A DNA stretch of 64,000 bases. Source: Lineus longissimus. Lineage: Eukaryota; Nemertea; Pilidiophora; Heteronemertea; Lineidae. The first letter of the stretch is position 1. Each line of letters starts with the position of its first letter. Below are positions 61,796-64,000 of this stretch, in pieces. The stretch covers positions 17,397,998 through 17,461,997 of the forward strand of contig NC_088314.1 in the NCBI RefSeq assembly GCF_910592395.1, given 5' to 3'. The notes beneath the pieces were generated by a model. It was not told where the DNA came from, searched no databases, and saw only the letters and a program-made list of their open reading frames with translations. Both the position numbers and the translations under genes were made by a program.

Positions 61796-62386
61796 TCCCG
61801 AACGAGTTGGGACATGTCATGCAGAGTTTCTGAGACCGGGTGCACTATTCAATAGATTGATTAAAGAATGAAGACATTATCGTAATAATGGCGGCGTCGG
61901 CATTCACTGGTATGGAGTGTGTGTGTCGGCCCGGTGAACAGCTGTTGCATTGTCCCGTTTTGTGTGTTTTTCCTGTTTTGAACAAAAATCAATATATTTC
62001 GAAAATGAGCTGGCTATACTTCATTTTTTATCGCTTTCTTCTCGAGCATTGGCTATGGTGCTTCACGTGAAAATCGGTATTTTTTATTTAACTCTGAGAA
62101 CATTTTTTTAAATCGCGGTTTTTAGTGATTTGGGGGTCTGGTTTGAGATTTTTAGTTTGGGGTGGCCTCAAGTGCTCAGATTGAGCGTGACCCAAGGACA
62201 TTTTCATCGGCACCAACAAACAGACTGTTACAGTAATCAGTCCAGTCTGGATATGACCGTTGGTGCACTAGAAGTTTTGTCGCTTCTCGAATAAGAAGCT
62301 TCGCATGCGGCTAATGTTTCGGATTTGAAATGTTGCAGACACTAGACTATATACCTTGTTAACCATGATATATATTTCATATATTA

Positions 62387-63760
62387 GGGAGCTCTAGCGA
62401 GCTTTATGGTTAGAGAGTGTGTGTATACCATCAACGAAAAAAACTTGACCCGGAACCAGAAAACCTCCACACCCAGGTGACATTCTTGCACGCGAATCGT
62501 ATACGCTAATGCACAGCAATTTACCTGGGGAGAGATTTTCTTTTTCCAAACAATTCAGCGGGACGCTACGATGTTTACGCACAGAAGTTGCTGTTTGGTT
62601 GAAGATTTCGTCAAAACAGGGCCGAATCAAAGTGTAACGATACCCTGGGGCGAATCGAAATGCATTAAACAACAAGCTGCATCGCTGCCAGAGATTATTT
62701 TACTCTTTCCGCGAAGAAATCGTGCTTTTAACTGGCAAAATTCCGCAAAAGATTTTCCGTCTGCTAACTTTTCCGTAGTTTCAAGCGCACCAACATGATC
62801 GGTCCGGGGCTGCCCGTTTCGACGACGATTTCGTCAATATCATGGGGTGTGACAATATGTCGACGGTCTGGTTCCATTAATAATGCAATAATCTTGAAAG
62901 TACATTGGTCTCAATGTCTATTTCTCCGTTTCCATGACAAAATCCTACCTTGAAACCTGAAACCACTCGTCCACAACACAAGCCATTTCTATTTTCAGAA
63001 AGCGCATGCGCACTAACTCAAACGCACGCGCTGACCTCAGGTCTCACTAGCCGGTGCGGAGGCCAGGTCTACTTGCCTCCAAAAATGACGCGACGTCATT
63101 TCATGCACACCCCTGTTCCAGCGGCTGTAGACTTGACAGTACCTTACTCTCACACAAACCTATACATTTCTGAATAGCTTGTCTCTTGTAGAATACATCT
63201 GACCAAGTTTCAACGTCGTCTAGACTTACAGTCATGCATAGACTGATGTAGCACAATGCATGAGACACCCTGTATATATAACGCAAATTTGAAAAATTTC
63301 ACCTCTATGCCTTATAACTTCAAGATTAACACCTGATCACCACTGGCTTGTGAGACCTCAAACTATTCAGGACGGGGGGGGGGGGGGCGGCTAAGGTGTT
63401 TTTGAATTAGAATATAAATCTTAATTACACTTGGGTCTTGGGATCATTATGCTTATCTCCGGGCAAAAATACCTATCCTTCTCCTGTTGTGTTTAGTTTC
63501 CCACATTCTCCCCACTTATTTTCTATACTGCGACAGCGTCTATTGGGTCAACTGCCATGATGGCATCATCCTAACTATATCCCCCCTCTCCCACCCACCA
63601 ACTACTCGCCATCAATCATTGACATTGTGTGCTAGCCAACTGCTTCTTCGGTCAACTGTCATGATGGCATCATCCTAACTATATACCCCCCCCCCCCCGA
63701 GTCTTCTCGCTCACCAGCCCTATTAACGAAGAGCTCCCTATCAAGGCCTGAGCCTTCCTC
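62387..63760. mobile_element. 1374-bp insertion with 6-bp target duplication, class unknown
   Basis: ATATTA precedes (62381-62386) and follows (63761-63766) the insert, while copy A has ATATTA once (51724-51729). The ends (gggagctctagcgagc and aggcctgagccttcctc) are not inverted repeats of each other. AGGGAGCTCT at the left is mirrored by AGAGCTCCCT 20 bases inside the right end. It contains two copies of catgatggcatcatcctaac about 115 bp apart and G/C homopolymers. No recognisable protein. Confidence 0.7.
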
Positions 63761-63872
63761 ATATTATTTTCGGAAGCCAATAAAGCGTAGTCAGTTGGTT
63801 CGTCATCGTAGTGCATGCAACATAAATCTCAGTTATTTGTATATATGTGTTAGAATCATCGCGAGTACTCAC

Positions 63873-64000
63873 AATCTCGTTCATATAGCTTCTTGATCTC
63901 TTCTATTTCGAGCTTGGCACGGTAAATTGTCACTCTTGCAATTTTCCCCCCAAAATCATTATATTTGCATTGCTTTTTACGTTTCGGGCATGGACTTGAA
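63873..64000 (-). CDS. LamG-like domain gene, partial (copy B), runs off the window
   Basis: This is the end of the exon matching 52426-51834 of copy A, with the same donor (GTGAGT). It reads CPKRKKQCKYNDFGGKIARV and LEIEEIKKLYERD. Compared with copy A there is a 3-base in-frame insertion, Trp becomes Gly in FWGK, and there are several conservative changes. The open frame is kept, so this copy may also be coding. Confidence 0.5.

Larger units (their letters stand above)
57016..64000. repeat. Segmental tandem duplication, copy B (continues beyond the window)
   Basis: Blocks 57016-60499, 60502-60776, 60777-60952, 61796-62386 and 63761-64000 match copy A in order. Two insertions specific to this copy are 60953-61795 (Helitron-like) and 62387-63760 (unknown type). 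About 93 bp after the Helitron-like element (about 61811-61903) are also absent from copy A. Confidence 0.9.

Overview
The window is genomic DNA of a multicellular animal. Genes are split into short exons with GT/AG introns, one G-protein-coupled receptor is intronless, and the encoded domains (M13 peptidase, MAM, PAN/apple, EGF, LamG-like) are animal extracellular modules. Abundant small inverted-repeat transposons, tRNA-derived SINE-like copies, AGGTCAAAGGTCA-type dispersed repeats and TACATG runs suggest a marine invertebrate. I cannot fix the clade from sequence alone.

Layout. (1) 964-12534 (+): fifteen consecutive exons of an M13 (neprilysin/ECE-like) zinc peptidase, phase-consistent to the stop. 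The N-terminal exons lie outside the window or are not visible. The zinc helix HExxH is kept, but three other active-site positions are substituted, so the product looks like a pseudopeptidase. (2) 12.5-15.2 kb: repeats and one orphan exon candidate. (3) 15420-16400 (+): single-exon class A GPCR of 326 residues. (4) 17.5-19.2 kb (-): a LamG-like exon and a PAN-like exon, probably one secreted lectin-type gene. (5) 23.4-24.8 kb: weak two-exon candidate. (6) 25845-28181 (+): complete five-exon gene for a 192-residue secreted MAM protein with a Cys-rich tail. (7) 28.2-33.0 kb: repeats, fold-back DNA and a TATA-preceded acidic ORF. (8) 33092-36056: a Helitron-like element. (9) 36110-41331 (-): complete six-exon gene for a 330-residue secreted MAM - Thr/Pro/Lys linker - PAN - EGF protein, paralogous to gene 6 over its first three exons. 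(10) 44.2 kb to the end: two direct copies of a segment with a period of about 12.8 kb, each carrying the end of a minus-strand LamG-like gene. Copy A has gained a pogo-type transposon and a small derivative of it. Copy B has gained a short Helitron-like element and a 1.37 kb insertion of unknown type. Comparing the copies exposes empty insertion sites.

The intact genes are mostly extracellular (a membrane peptidase relative, a receptor, and secreted MAM, PAN and LamG proteins). No direct functional link between them is shown by the sequence. The most notable signals are the degenerate M13 active site, the MAM paralog pair that diverges only after the MAM module, the two Helitron-like elements sharing both termini, and the empty-site evidence inside the tandem duplication.
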